A model generated the notes under the pieces. The model was not told where the DNA came from, ran no database searches, and saw only the letters and a list, made by a program, of their open reading frames with translations. A program made the translations under genes and the position numbers. From positions 17,621,001-17,685,000 of the forward strand of contig NC_046681.1 of NCBI RefSeq assembly GCF_009870125.1: 64,000 nt of DNA, given 5' to 3'. Positions 1 to 13,730 of the stretch are shown here, one piece after another. The stretch's first letter is position 1; each line of letters opens with the position of its first letter. Source of the stretch: Drosophila pseudoobscura. Taxonomy: Eukaryota; Arthropoda; Insecta; Diptera; Drosophilidae.

Positions 1-395
1 TTGTCTAAACGATCGTATTAATGGGATGTGCGGCTTGTAGTGAGATAAAAGCTGAAATGCGAAACTATGTATGAAGCAAACTCGGAATGGTTTCCGACAG
101 GTTCGGAACCAATTCGCTGCTCTCAACGATAAATTTCTTTCTGGAATTGTAGTTTTTTGGCTATAAATTCCTGTTCGAATCGATAAATCCCGAACAATAA
201 TCTGTTGCAATTCAACGAATTGAAACTTCTGCTTCTCACTTTCACCAATGGAATAATTTTCTACACTAAGTGGCCATCCCTAGCCCAGTAGAGTCAGACA
301 GATTCTAGCCACAATGCTCTATCCTCTATATGCAACAATTTTTCGCATAGAATCTCACAAACTCATCAACTTGCAGCTATAGCCGCGACTCCACA
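1..395. other. No gene recognised at the left edge
   Basis: No convincing coding frame or RNA gene is visible. The last 30 bases or so ('agctatagccgcgactcc') recur near 33,115 and, more diverged, near 49,425, always just before a TATACCC block, so they belong to the 5' flank or 5' end of the DINE-1 copy that follows. Confidence 0.4.
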
Positions 396-862
396 TTTAT
401 ACCCGATACTCAGTCAGTAATGCCCCCCATCGTCAGAGGGCTATAATAATGATTCGATCTGATTCAGATTCGCCAATCTGGTAGATGTGGTCATACTCTA
501 TGATTCAGCGTTTTTAAATTATCTCATTTCTTCAACATTTTGGATGCCACAGATATTCCTCCTTTGTGGGGGCGGAAAGAGGCGTTGCAAAATATTGAAA
601 TACGCTTGTAATTGTGTGATATCACAGGAATATGGGTACAAACTTTGGTTGCTCTAGCTCTTATAATCTGCGAGACCTGGGCGCTCATCAGGACCGATAG
701 AAGGACGGACGGGCATGGCTATATTAACTCGTCTATTGATGATGATCGAGAATATATACACTTTATGGGATCGAAAACGCTTCCTTCGGGGTGTTACACA
801 AATCCACTTTCCCCGCTAATCTAATATACCCCTATACTCTTTTTGAGTATCGAGTATAAAAA
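396..862 (+). mobile_element. DINE-1/INE-1 copy, near full length
   Basis: The block starts with a TATACCCGATACTCAGTCAGTA-type sequence and ends with the matching 'ACTCTTTTTGAGTATCGAGTATAAAAAG'-type end. It contains the diagnostic GTCY-type core (seen as 'GGACGGACGGGCATGGC' near 700) and the 'TATACACTTTATGGGATCG' segment. The same order recurs in at least eight other places in this window. DINE-1 is a non-autonomous Helitron-like element abundant in Drosophila. It lies upstream of Ufd4. A short open frame inside it (612-824) is not a gene. Confidence 0.8.
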
Positions 863-1420
863 GTGGAAAGAGATTTGATTTAAACGATGATAATATCTCA
901 TAAACCAATACAAAACGCGGCGCGCCTTTAGAGTTTGCAGGCTATATATAAAATTGGAAATGCAAAGACGACTCGGAAAATTGCGATTTTAGTGTTTTTG
1001 TATTAATATTGTAAAAAGTATGTCTTTCCGGTGCTGTCAAACGTATCCTATCTAAACAAATAAATAAATAGCCACCTTTTGTCTATCCGGCGCACTGTTG
1101 GAAATATGACCATTTCAGCTTAATACACGGGGCTACGACGTGAAGAAGGTTTAGAATAAATTGTCAAAGTTGAAGGTTACCTTCGTGATTTTTTTCAAAC
1201 ACACAAGTCAGCTCTTATATTAACGCAGATACCCGAGTTTCCAATCTAAACGCCTATTCTGCGTTATTGCGTTTATGCTGATATCGACAGCAGGCTATCA
1301 TTTTATGCTAGTAGCACACAGTACTTATGCTGTATGTATTTGCTTGGAGTTTTCCGTCCTCATAACAGATAACAAAAAATAAAATAAAAAATAATCAAAA
1401 TTTTCTTTTTGATATTACAG

Positions 1421-4400
1421 ATGGGCGATGTCGATCCCGAAACACTTTTAGAATGGTTGTCCATGGGACAAGGGGATGAGAGGGATATGCAATTAATTGC
1501 ACTGGAGCAATTATGCATGCTTCTGTTGATGTCTGACAATGTAGACCGTTGCTTCGAAAGGTATTGTACCCTAGCACATTTATTTAACTTAAATTATCAA
1601 TTTTAATTTGAATGCCATGATGTTTCAGTTGTCCTCCCCGTACATTTTTGCCGGCGTTGTGCAAAATTTTTCTTGATGAACATGCACCTGAAAATGTACT
1701 TGAGGTGACAGCGCGGGCTATTACTTATTACTTGGACGTTTCTGCAGAATGCACCAGAAGAATTGTTTCCATTGATGGAGCAATTAAAGCCATTTGCAGT
1801 CATTTAGTGATTGCCGACATATCTTCGAGGACATCACGTGACCTGGCCGAGCAATGCATAAAAGTTCTCGAGCTTATATGCACTAGAGAAGCAGGAGCTG
1901 TTTTTGAAGGCGGTGGTCTTAACTGTGTTTTGTCATTCATCCGAGACTGCGGTTCTCTGGTTCATAAGGATACCTTGCATTCTGCTATGTCTGTTGTTTC
2001 ACGACTCTGCACTAAAGTAGAGCCTAATTCTCCATGCATACAAAATTGCGTACAGAGCTTAAGTACTTTGCTGCAGCACGAAGATCCAATGGTGTCCGAT
2101 GGGGCGCTGAAATGTTTTGCATCTGTGGCGGATCGTTTTACAAGAAAATGGATAGACCCAGCCCCCCTAGCAGAATATGGTTTAGTCTCAGAGTTGTTAA
2201 AGCGTCTTAATAGTGTCGGTGGAAATGTTAACACGCATTCGTCACTGTCGACAGGACCTCAACCGCTGAGCATAACTTCTATAACACCAAACCAAGATTC
2301 AATGGACGACGGAAATGGGTCTGAAGAAGCTACTACAATATCTAGTAGTAAAGTAAAAGCATCTGATTCCGGTATATCTCCTCAATCGATATCGACGACT
2401 ATTTCACTATTATCTACGTTGTGCCGCGGATCACCTTCCATTACGTATGACCTTTTGCGATCTCAATTATCCGACTCGATAGAACGTGCTCTTCAGGGCG
2501 ATGAAAGATGTGTACTCGATTGCATGCGATTTGCAGATCTTTTACTTCTACTGTTATTCGAAGGGCGTCAAGCCCTAAATCGAGGAAGTAACCATGGCAA
2601 TCAAGGTCAATTAGCTCCACGACCTAGACGTAATAACTCCAACACTGACCGAACACATCGGCAACTTATAGATTGTATACGATCGAAGGACTCTGAGGCT
2701 TTACGGGAAGCTATCGAATCAGGGGGAATCGATGTGAACTGTATGGACGACGTTGGACAAACTCTTTTAAATTGGGCTTCAGCGTTTGGTACCTTAGAAA
2801 TGGTTGAGTTCTTATGTGAAAAAGGAGCAGATGTAAATAAAGGTCAAAGGAGTTCATCTCTACACTACGCTGCGTGCTTCGGACGACCAGCTATTGCAAA
2901 GATTTTACTGAAATATGGAGCTTATCCAGATTTGCGTGATGAAGATGGAAAAACGCCTCTAGATAAAGCGCGGGAAAGATCGGATGATGGTCACCGGGAA
3001 GTTAGTGCTATATTGCAATCCCCAGGCGAATGGATGTCTACGGATCACTCGCTTTTGAGCAAAGATGGAAAAAAGTATACATTTTTGGAACCTCGAGGTG
3101 ATCCTGAAATGGCGCCTATATATTTAAAGCTACTATTGCCTATATTTTGTCGAACATTCTTGGGATCAATGCTGGGCAGTGTTCGACGGGCTAGCTTAGC
3201 CCTAATCAAAAAAATTGTACAATACGCGTATCCTTCTGTACTGCAGAGTTTGAGTGAAACCATTAATACCGAGGATACCACCTCAACAATAGCTCAAAAT
3301 GGTGGAAACTTACTTATTGAGGTAGTTGCCAGTGTCCTAGATAACGAGGTAATTTTTAAACACTTTTTAATATTTCCTATAAGATTATACCCGGTACTCC
3401 TGGAGGCACTTTTACGGTAATCGAAAATCGAAATCTGCCTAGTTCGAAGTTTTGTCTGTTTGTCAACCAATATGTATTATCTTTCGATCGGCAATCAGTA
3501 GTTACGATCGGAAGTTATTTAGCTTGAGGTAACTAAATCTTTAGTTTTTTGTCCCAAGAGTCCTTGTTCTACTTTCGATTTGATTTAAAATTTAAAAGCT
3601 AGATTTCAATATAATTGTTTGTATCGAGTGCCGGGAATCTAATCTTATGTGCTTATGAACAAAATATAGACCACATTTTTGGTTTATGTTCCAGGATGAC
3701 GACGATGGTCATTTAATTGTTTTAAACGTTATTGAAGAAATAATGTGCAAGACAAACGATGAGTTTCTCAATCAGTTTGCAAGACTAGGAGTATTTGCAA
3801 AAGTTCAAACATTAATGGAGCATGATGTTGAAGACACTTCTCCACACTTTAGCGGTAACTCGGATGACTTAACTTTATTGCGAAGGTCTTCTATAAACGC
3901 AGAGTCCCAAAAATCAACTTCAGGTAAAATTTAAAGTTACATTTGATATATATTTTATATGCTCTATGAATTTCCATAAAAAGAAGATTCGATGGAGGAC
4001 GCAAAAGAAATTTTACAAGGAAAGCCTTACCATTGGAGAGATTGGAGTTTGTGCCGGGGACGTGATTGCTTGTATGTTTGGTCTGATTCGATAGCATTAG
4101 AGCTTTCCAACGGCTCCAATGGTTGGTTTCGTTTTATAATTGATGGTAAACTAGCTACAATGTACTCAAGTGGAAGCCCAGAAAACGGAAATGATAGTTC
4201 AGGTAACTATTATAACATTATAACAATATAAGTTTAGAATAAGTATTTATATTGATGAAAATATGGTCCAAAATCACATCTTTTTTGGAAAAAAAAAAGT
4301 TTGGGGACATACAAAGTTTGTTTGAAGTTTGTTGAAGTTTTTAGAGAATACGCCAATATTTTTTCTGAGCTCCCACCATTTTTTCTTAAAAATATAAATC

Positions 4401-7400
4401 ATCAATAATAGCGCTCACTGATGCATTGCATATTATAGTGTCGCTTGCACTATGAAACTGTTAAGTCAAAATAAACTTTATTACTCATGACCACCTATGC
4501 ATGTCACCTATGATTTCACATGACTTATTCGTGAGTCAGTCGTGAATTCATCTGGCAGATGTCATCGATGATCTACTGGAAAGTCTCCATTTTAAGGGCA
4601 CCAGTTTTTTGTCTGCCGTGTCACCAAAATCTCAGTCGCCACTATCCATGAGTGCATGTCATGAGTCATGATATACTACTCTATTTCGCGTAGTATCACT
4701 ATCCTTTTATAAGTTACTATTTAAAGTATTTTAGTTGTCCGATTATCGGTGGGTAAACCTGAAATAAGTTATTTTATATTATTTCAGAATAATATGTAAG
4801 CCAGCTTAAATTTGTGTTTTTTTTTTAATTACAGAAAATCGGGGCGAGTTTTTGGAAAAACTTTTGCGTGCCCGTTCGTGTGTTGTACAGGGAACAGTAT
4901 CGCAACCTATTCTACCCACTACGAGTTCGTTGAGGTTGGTAGTAGGGAACTGGGTTCTACAGTCTAATAAGACAAATCAACTTCAAATCCACAACACCGA
5001 AGGTCAGCAAGTAACTATTTTGCAAGATGATTTGCTTGGATTTATTTTTGAGAGCAACAGAGGAACGAAGCATACATTTACAGCGGAAACAGTTTTGGGG
5101 CCTGATTTTGCTTCCGGATGGTCAACCGCCAAAAAAAAGCGTATAAAGTCAAAGACAGACGGTCAAAGATTTCAAATCCGTAATTTATCTCGGGATATCT
5201 ATAATAAGTACTTTAAATCAGCTCAAACAATACCACGTGGTGCAGTGGGAAAACTCACAGATATAGTAAACAAAATTGAACTATCCTTTGAAGAGCAGAA
5301 TATCTCACCTGATGGAAATTGGGAAACTATATTATCTACTGCATTAATGGAGCTTTCACAATTGATCCATGAGGATGGCGTAGTGAGTGCTTATGAAATG
5401 CATTCATCGGGTCTTGTACAAGCGCTAGTTGCTGTCTTATCAGTTAACCATTGGGAGAGTCACTCTGCAAGATGCAAGCGAAGCAAAATGCAAAAACAAC
5501 GGGTTTCCGTGTTCAAAAAATGCATATTAGAAGATAACATTGAATCTGTTCCGAGCAAATCAAGAGCTAAAAGTACTGCGAGTATTTTAATACAGAAACT
5601 TGTCTCAGTTTTAGAAAGTACTGAAAAACTACCAGTATATTTGTATGATGCACCATGCACTGGGTACAATCTACAAATTCTGCAAAAACGACTTCGATTC
5701 AGATTGGAACGTGCACAATGTGAAAATACATTGTTTGATCGAACGGGTCGAACTCTAAAAATGGAACCCCTAGCAACCATTGGACAACTCTCAAAATATC
5801 TACTAAAAATGGTAGCCAAACAATGGTATGATCTAGACAGATCAACATATTTTTACTTGAAAAGACTCCGAGAGAACCAACATGGGGTTTTATTTACACA
5901 TTCATTTGATTTTGACGAAGAAGGTCTTTTGTATTATATTGGTTCTAACGCAAAAACATGCGATTGGGTAAATCCTGCGCTATATGGACTTGTACAAGTA
6001 ACAAGCTCAGAGGGAAAAACGTTACCCTATGGAAAAGTGGAGGATATTTTGTCTCGAGATAGCATATCGCTAAATTGCCATACCAAGGATAATAAGAAAG
6101 CCTATTTTGCTATAGATCTCGGAGTATTTATTGTACCCACTGCTTATACTTTACGTCACGCTCGAGGATATGGACGTTCGGCGCTACGGAATTGGCTACT
6201 TCAAGCTTCGAAAGATGGCGTATGTTGGACAACGCTTAGTACTCATATAGATGATAAAAGCCTTCTTGAACCTGGAAGCACAGCAACTTGGTCAATAAAT
6301 TGTGCATCAGACTCAGTGGGATATCGTCACATACGAATTCAGCAGAATGGTCGTAATGCCTCCGGTCAAACTCATTATTTAAGTCTAAGTGGATTTGAAA
6401 TTTATGGTCGCGTCATAGGAGTTTCCGAAGATATTGGAAAAAGTGTCAAAGAAGCTGAAGCAAAAATAAGGCGAGAGAGGCGACAGGTAAGAGCTCAACT
6501 TAAACACATGACTACTGGCGCACGTGTTGTTCGTGGGATAGACTGGCGTTGGGACGATCAGGATGGATGTAGTGAAGGAACCATCACTGGTGAAATACAC
6601 AATGGTTGGATTGATGTCAAATGGGACCATGGCGTAAGGAATTCTTATCGTATGGGCTCTGAAGGAAAATACGATTTAAAATTGGCTGATTGCGAAAATT
6701 ATTCTATGTTCGAAGGAATTCAGTCGATTAAAACCATAAATACGGAAACTAAAGTAAAGGATAAAACAAGCACACTTAGTTCGCGAAAATCCAGTTCTAC
6801 TCCATCCCTTGCTGAAGCAACTGAAAAAAATCAAAATGCAGAAGGTGCTTCAAATCAAACTGTTTCTGCAGACAACCTAACATGGAAGCAAGCCGTGGAA
6901 ACCATAGCCGAAAATGTGTTTTCTTCAGCAAAGACGCAAATAATCTCTAACCAATTATCTATAAATACGTCATCCAGAGAAACTCGAACAAATAACAAGG
7001 AACCTAGCTCTAACAAAATGCCTAAAGACTCTATAAATGGTGGAACACCATTGAGTCGTGAACTGGAGCATATATCAGATCTATCTGCAATAAATAATTC
7101 AATTCCGGCAATTAATTCAGCTATACTGTCAGACCTAGCAACTATTTCGGAAAATTTGGGTGAAATATCTAAAGAAAATATATGTAGCGTAATTGCCCCG
7201 ATAAACACGCAAGCCGAGACAACTTCTGCGAGTCCAAGTTCTTTCCTTCCCAGCACTCTGAACTCAGTTCCACAAGGCGCCGATATTCAAAACCTATCAA
7301 ATATTGAAGAAAACAATAAAATGAATGCCAATTATTCAGTAAATAAAATGCCTAAAGAACTTCCTGTAAACTTACGAGCTACAAATATTACTGGCGTTGT

Positions 7401-10400
7401 GCAATATGTTACACAATATTCTAACGATGCTGTCGAAATTATCGATAAAATCGATGACGGCTTAGATATGATGCGAAACAACTCCAATAATATTCTATCA
7501 ACTGAAACATGTTCTTGTACCAATCCAGGCTTAGATATAAAAGAACATATGATAACTAAGGTATTAATTGCCGAAAATAATCAACAAAGACAAATACAAT
7601 TTGTAACCGATAAATTTTCCAAAAAAAATTTTAACAATTGCAATGTAACATTGAAACCGTCTTCAGCAGAACCAAATACGGTAATGTCTATTGACGATGT
7701 TAAAAATTCTCAAATTTCACCTGAAATTGTTTCTGTGGCTAGTCAGATGAGTATTAGTGTACCCAACCTAACGACTACTACGGTCTCGGAAGTGCCAACA
7801 ATATCAGAAGGTGATACTCATACCGGCTTACTAGAAACATTTGCTGCTATCGCACGTCGTCGCACTTCTCAAGGAACACACATGCAGGATAACCAGCTTA
7901 TGAGAGCGGATGTAAATATCAATCAGCATACTGATCAAAGCGTTGCAACAAGTTCTTTTCTGGGTAACTCAGTAACAAGTTTAGTTAAATTGGCATTGTC
8001 AAGTAATTTTCACTCTGGGTTGCTAAGCACAGCTCAAAGTTATCCGAGCTTATCATCTAATAATAGTGAAAGAGTTCCTCCTGCAAACCCATCTAACTGT
8101 TCTACTGGACAACAACCTTCATCTTCAATAAATCATACGTTAACGATGAGTCTAACTTCTACATCAAGTGATAGTGAACAAGTTTCTTTGGAAGACTTTT
8201 TAGAAAGTTGCAGAGCCCCAGCATTGCTAGGAGACGTGGATGATGAAGAAGATATGGACGAAGACAACGATGAAGAAGAAAATGAAGACGAATATGAAGA
8301 AGTGGGAAATACACTTCTTCAAGTAATGGTTTCAAGAAACTTACTTACTTTTATGGACGATGAGGCACTGGAAAATAGATTGGCTGGTGTAAGTAAGCGC
8401 AAATCATGGGATGATGAATTTGTTTTGAAAAGACAATTTTCTGCATTGATACCTGCATTCGACCCCCGACCTGGACGGACAAATGTTAATCAAACATCAG
8501 ATTTAGAAATACCTCCTCTAGGTCTTGATTTACCAAGCCCACAGCAAAGTGGGTATGATTCAATTGAACAGCCAATACTTGGTTTAAAGTTACGCGGCCC
8601 CGGAATCGGGAGTATACCCGATGTTGAAATTGAACTGAATAATTCTAACTGGACAATTTTCCGGGCCGTACAGGAACTATTGCAGCACAGTCAATTAAAC
8701 AAGGTTGATAAGTTTCGAAAAGTATGGGAACCGACATACACAATAATATATCGAGAGATATTACCCGAAGGCCAGGAAAATACTTATTTGGAATCCGACG
8801 AAATACTTCAAACGCCAGATATGTCATCCAAGAGCGGTGCTTCAACTTTGTCTCCAAACTCGCCAATGCATATAGGGTTTAATAAAGCGGAGAACAATTT
8901 GTGCTCTGTTGATGATGTTCTCGAGTTGTTGATACGAATCAACTCTCTTAATCAAAGTGAACTTGATTTCGAGAGCAAGGAACGGAGTGTTCCCTTATTA
9001 CCAGACGAACTATTCGTAAGCAAAAAAATTACAAATAAATTACAACAGCAAATTCAGGACCCACTTGTTCTTTCATGCAACGCATTGCCTAATTGGTGTG
9101 AGAATTTGAATCAATCTTGCCCATTCTTGTTTCCATTTGAAACTAGACAGTTGTATTTAAACTGCACTTCGTTCGGAGCATCTCGAAGTATCGTATGTCT
9201 GCAATCTCAACGAGATCTCACCGCAGAAAGGCAAAGGATACCGATAATGAGTCCACGTCGAGATGATCACGAGTTCCGCATTGGTCGTCTCAAACATGAA
9301 CGTGTTAAAGTACCACGTAACGAAAATTTGCTGAAATGGGCTATGCAAGTTATGAAAACGCACTGCAATCGAAAGTCTGTATTAGAGGTGGAATTTTTGG
9401 ATGAAGAGGGAACTGGCTTAGGACCAACACTGGAGTTTTATGCCTTAGTGGCAGCAGAAATTCAACGATCCGACTTATGTATGTGGCTATGTGACGATGA
9501 ATTAGGAGAGGAAAACACCCAGGATATATCCGAAATTCTTGAAGGCAATTCTAAACCAATTGGATATTACGTAAATCGAAGGGAACACGGATTATTTCCA
9601 GCTCCCCTCCCACAGAATTCTGAAAAATGTGAAAGTGTTTTAAAATATTTTTGGTTTTTCGGAGTTTTTATTGCAAAAGTTTTGCAGGATATGCGTCTAG
9701 TAGATATACCTTTGTCGACATCTTTTCTGCAATTGCTTTGTCATAAAAAAATGTCTTTACGCAGCTTACAAAAAATAATATCTGAGAGAAGACCTGGAGA
9801 AATATCTTTGATATCAGGAGATCTATTAGAAACGTGTACTGACTTGTTACGTACTGACTACAATAAATCTAATTTATTTGGTGGAATATTACATTTGGAA
9901 AATTTAAAAGAAGTAGATCCAACACGATATCAATTTCTACTCGAACTGCAAGACTTGTTGTTGCGCAAGCAATCAATTGATTTTGACTGCAGTATAAGCT
10001 TGGAAAGAAAACAAGAACTAATAAATGACCTTAAGCTATGCACCAAAAATGGATTAGAAGTCTCTCTGGAAGACCTAGCACTTACATTCACGTATTTACC
10101 AAGTTCTTCAATATATGGATATACACAAGCCGAGCTGTTACCAAATGGATCATCAATAAATGTCACCATTAACAATCTGGAGGCATATTGCGAACTGCTT
10201 CTTAACTTTATTTTACAGGATGGAATTGCTAAGCAGATGAAAGCTTTCAGTGATGGATTTAATGAAGTTTTTCCCCTAAAAAAACTGACCGCGTTCTCCG
10301 CGGCTGAGGCTCGTTTAATGATTTGTGGTGAACAATATCCACATTGGAATCGAGAAGATATTATTTCATATACTGAACCAAAACTTGGCTACTCCAAAGA

Positions 10401-10744
10401 TAGGTAAAGCAAAAAAATATTGTTAATCAAATACGGAATAGTAATCTCTTTTTTTTTTTAGCCCTGGGTTCCTTCGTTTTGTAAACGTTCTATTAGGCAT
10501 GTCAGGAAATGAACGGAAAGCTTTTCTACAGTTCACAACTGGTTGCAGTAGTTTACCCCCAGGAGGACTTTCAAATCTACATCCTCGACTTACAGTTGTT
10601 CGAAAAGTGGATGCAGGTGTTGGAAGCTATCCCTCTGTAAATACTTGTGTTCATTATTTAAAGCTTCCAGACTACCCAACCGAAAAAATAATGAAGGAGC
10701 GGCTGTTAACAGCAACAAAAGAAAAGGGGTTTCATTTAAACTAA
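1421..10744 (+). CDS. Ufd4: HECT-type E3 ubiquitin ligase, HECTD1 orthologue
   Basis: Coding exons: 1421-1560, 1629-3348, 3695-3923, 3984-4202, 4835-10403 and 10462-10744. All junctions keep frame with GT/AG ends and encode 2719 aa, close to human HECTD1 (about 2610). In order the protein shows a HEAT/armadillo-like N-terminus beginning [13 protein letters not shown], ankyrin repeats (about 385-510), a SAD1/UNC-like domain (about 1124-1296), a MIB/HERC2 domain (about 1328-1388), a long Ser/Asn-rich linker with an acidic run (about 1903-1926), and a C-terminal HECT domain (about 2257-2719). The catalytic cysteine is C2654 in [12 protein letters not shown], in the last exon. HECT ligases form a thioester with ubiquitin before transferring it to substrate. 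The start follows an acceptor AG directly (1419-1420), so a noncoding 5' exon is expected upstream. FlyBase calls the fly gene Ufd4 (CG5604), although HECTD1 is the better functional name. The last intron is 58 bp. Confidence 0.95.
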
Positions 10745-10899
10745 ACATTAAAGCTTTCTATATGCAAACAGTGTAATCCATAGTGTAATGCTATAATTTT
10801 GCATACTCTATAAAAATGTATTTTAAATTAATTATGAATAATTTAATTAAATCAAATTTAATACAGTTAGAGCTCATTATTAAATCATTATTAAATATT

Positions 10900-11760
10900 G
10901 CGATGTCCTTCAGCCCCTATGTTGGTGAACCAACAAACGCCCAACACTGTCGATAATGGATTTATTTATAGTATTTATTTTTCCAAAGGTTCTGGATTTC
11001 ATGAGTTAAAATTACCACAAGGGTCTCGCAGAGGTGTGATGTGTCTAGTTCCTCTTTTCTTGTTACTTTTATCGACTGGTTGACAGTCGTGGTGCATTAT
11101 TTTGTCTCGGGCATTTCTCCGAGTCTGAGTCCTTGAATTTTTTGGTGTCTGTCTCTTGTTGGAATCTGTCGCTTATGGCGTAGGTCATCAAACTCCGGTG
11201 TATCTGCGAGAACTTTCAAAGCTGACCCCAGGAATTTTAAACCCTGGCTTGCCTATAGTGAACTCCTAATGCCGCACTCATAGTCAGCAGTTTCTTGCTC
11301 GTTCCAAGTTACTGTCCATTCTGCGCGAATGTGAGTAGTCCGTTGATTTCAAAGCATTTATAATTACCCTCATGAGGAATCATCATTGAGGGATCTAATA
11401 TACGCGAAAATTAAAAGATCGTTCCTCTTTGTGACCCAATAGACTATTGTTAAATTCTATAAAAGCTTGAAAGATAAGGTCGACCGTGTTATCGATTATC
11501 CTTTGTAGACATCTGGCCTTTCTACCATTAATTCCTTTTAATTCCTTGTGAAAGTGCATTATCTGCAGGATTATATCGGTTGTACTAAATCAAAAGTTGA
11601 GAACTTATCGACAGCTGTTAATAATTATTTCCCAAACGTCAAGAAAATATCTGTGTGCACCATTTCCCCTACACGTGATCGGGATCGTGGCGTGATCGGC
11701 ATGATCCCTAATGCTTGTTTACTGTGAGGCCTTGCATACTTAGACTTTGCACATATAAGT
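10900..11760 (-). mobile_element. Decayed gypsy-type LTR retrotransposon, integrase region
   Basis: Read on the minus strand from about 11,700 the frame gives EMVHTDIFLTFGK followed by LLTAVDKFSTFDLVQPI. This is the core of a Ty3/gypsy integrase (DIF...AVDKFSKF pattern), interrupted by stops and frameshifts. Further pieces down to about 10,900 keep scattered open stretches of the same strand but are too decayed to name. No LTRs were recognised. It fills most of the gap between Ufd4 and mRpS7. Confidence 0.6.
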
Positions 11761-12026
11761 CAATATGTATTGGTACACCCATTGATCAGTAATTTTTAAA
11801 ATTTTCAAAAATTGATAATTTTTCATATTATATATTTTCTGCCTACAGTTGTAAAATGTGGTTTTCTCCTAGTAGGAATTTATAATTGGCATTATTTGGC
11901 AAGTTATTTAAGTTTTCCGTAAACAAGTTAATTTAATTAAATGAAAGTTTAACACAGTGCGACACGAAAGATCAGCTGTATGCTATATTATTATATTCAG
12001 GCAGGCGCCGACTATCACTTATTTTT

Positions 12027-12160
12027 CGTTTTCAGCCAAAACGTTCCGCTTCAATTTTTAGGCGCTCTCGTTTTCATAAAATTTAGTCATCGATATATTT
12101 AGTTTTATATTCGTTTCTGGCCAGCAAAAGCATCTGATTTGCATTTATCATAAATATACT
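12027..12160. repeat. Dispersed repeat upstream of mRpS7
   Basis: A stretch beginning 'cgttttcgttttcagccaaaacg' is recognisably repeated at about 46,034-46,160, including the following 'tcatttctggcaaataaaa...gcatt' type sequence. Only the similarity is seen; the element is not identified. The remaining bases between 11,760 and 12,416 hold no recognisable gene. Confidence 0.45.
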
Positions 12161-12416
12161 GCGTGATAAAATATAAATTTAATATTTTAAATTTCATTTA
12201 AGCAAAACTACGTCAGTAAGTGTGCAATATAAAAAAATTAAGACATCTTAGATGGAACACCTGCTATTCAATTTATACGGGAATACCCTAAATATATATA
12301 TCGATACTATTAAAATATACCCTCTTTGGTCACACTGGGCCAGTCCATTCTTACATGATTGAAAATTGTTCACACATTTGATACCAAAAACGAGAAAAAT
12401 CGGGCGTGTTTTCGCT

Positions 12417-13132
12417 ATGGCGGTGTTTTATAGGATCGCTATTCAATCTTCCATCTATGGGTAAAGTATTCCCATTCACCTTATATGTTGCAATCTATAA
12501 ACAGAAATTTTATTTATTTTAGTTGTCGCTCGATGTCTATGTTTCCCAAACATTTCGGCGACCCTCTTAGAAAAAAAGATATGGAAGATTTGAATAAGAG
12601 TGAACTCACTAAGTTTTACCATATACCGATAAAAGCAGCTCTAAACAATCATTCTGATACTGTCTTTAGCGACGAAATCAAACTAAAAATGATGAATTAT
12701 ATAACAAAAAATGGAAATAAAGCCTTGGCCCGAGGACTTTTGTCAAGAACATTCGAAATAATCAAACGTGCACAAACTGAGCGTTTGCACTTGAGCCCAA
12801 CAGATAAACAAAATGTTAACACTAATGCTGAAAAGCTACTAATAGAGGCAGTTGAAAATAGTAGACCATTGCTTCAGTTGACATCTATAAAACGTGGTGG
12901 TGTGAACTATCAAGTCCCGGTGCCTATAACGAAAAAAAGATCTTATTTTCTGGCTATGAAATGGCTTTTAGATGCAGCTTTTGAAAAAGATAAGAAAGTA
13001 TGTCTTCCAGAGAGATTAGCTTGGGAAATTCTGGACGCTGCCCATGGCCAAGGTAGAGTTATTAAAAAAAAAGATGATGTGCATAAACAGTGTGAAAGTA
13101 ATCGCGCATATGCACATTATCGGTGGAGCTAG
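12417..13132 (+). CDS. mRpS7: Mitochondrial small-subunit ribosomal protein uS7m
   Basis: Two exons, 12417-12460 and 12523-13132, separated by a 62-bp intron, encode 217 aa. The length agrees with insect mRpS7. The N-terminus (MAVFYRIAIQSSIYGCRSMSMFPKHF) is rich in Arg/Ser and lacks acidic residues, as expected of a mitochondrial presequence. The body has uS7-family signatures: a GNKALARGLLSRTFEIIKR helix, the KRGGVNYQVPVPI loop and a C-terminal HKQCESNRAYAHYRW segment. The protein contacts the 3' domain of the mitochondrial small-subunit rRNA and helps assemble the head of the 28S subunit. A Met at the start of exon 2 cannot be the start because the ribosomal body would lack its presequence. 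An AATAAA at 13169-13174 is a likely polyadenylation signal. Confidence 0.93.
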
Positions 13133-13497
13133 TTTAATTATTTAAATTCGTTATAATATACAAATTAAAATAAATTTTGGTAAATTGTAGCATTAAAGTG
13201 TTATATATGGGGTGACACCGAGGATTCTTCCAACCGAGTTCCAAATATGGGTGGCGCGAATACAAAACTTATGTTTTCGCATTATTTTCTTCAGAACCAT
13301 AACTTTTAAAACTTCAGAAAAGATGAAATATTTTTAAATGCTTTTGTTATAGATGCTATTCGTATAGGCATGTTAGTGAGCGTTGTTCAAGGTATATATA
13401 CATATTTAACAATCTTTGTATAAATGACAATTATATCACAACCGGAAAAATAGAAATTTAAATATTTGAAAAGTTTGAACTTAGCCTATTCTTACAG

Positions 13498-13730
13498 GTG
13501 GGCATCCACCATCCGTTTCTGGAATGGCTCGTAACGTTTTATCTTTTCGAAAATTTCTGTTATTCCACAATCCAGTTGTAATGTCCTTAATAAGCTTTGT
13601 ACATTGAGCACATCCCGGAGGAATGGTGAGATTTTTTGACAGATGTGACAGATTTTTTGATTTGGGGACCCACGCAAATCCGCATTATTATAATGCCAAA
13701 TGTTTAAACCGATATTTTCCATCTATGCAG
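13498..13730 (-). pseudogene. Orphan exon-like block with splice-like borders
   Basis: On the minus strand an open stretch of about 76 codons runs from an acceptor-like 'TGCATAG' before ATGGAAAATATCGG to a donor-like GTAAGA after ...RMVDAHL. The peptide has non-random composition, with a CxxC motif (KICHICQK) and an amphipathic stretch (ILxVQSLLRTL-like). I do not recognise the family, and no partner exons were found within about 1 kb. It may be a translocated exon, a relic of a gene lost here, or part of a mobile element. The CxxC at one end with no matching second pair makes a full zinc-binding ZAD unlikely in this block alone. Confidence 0.35.

Noticed and set aside
612-824. 70-codon open frame
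   Set aside because: It lies inside a DINE-1 copy and has no protein features.
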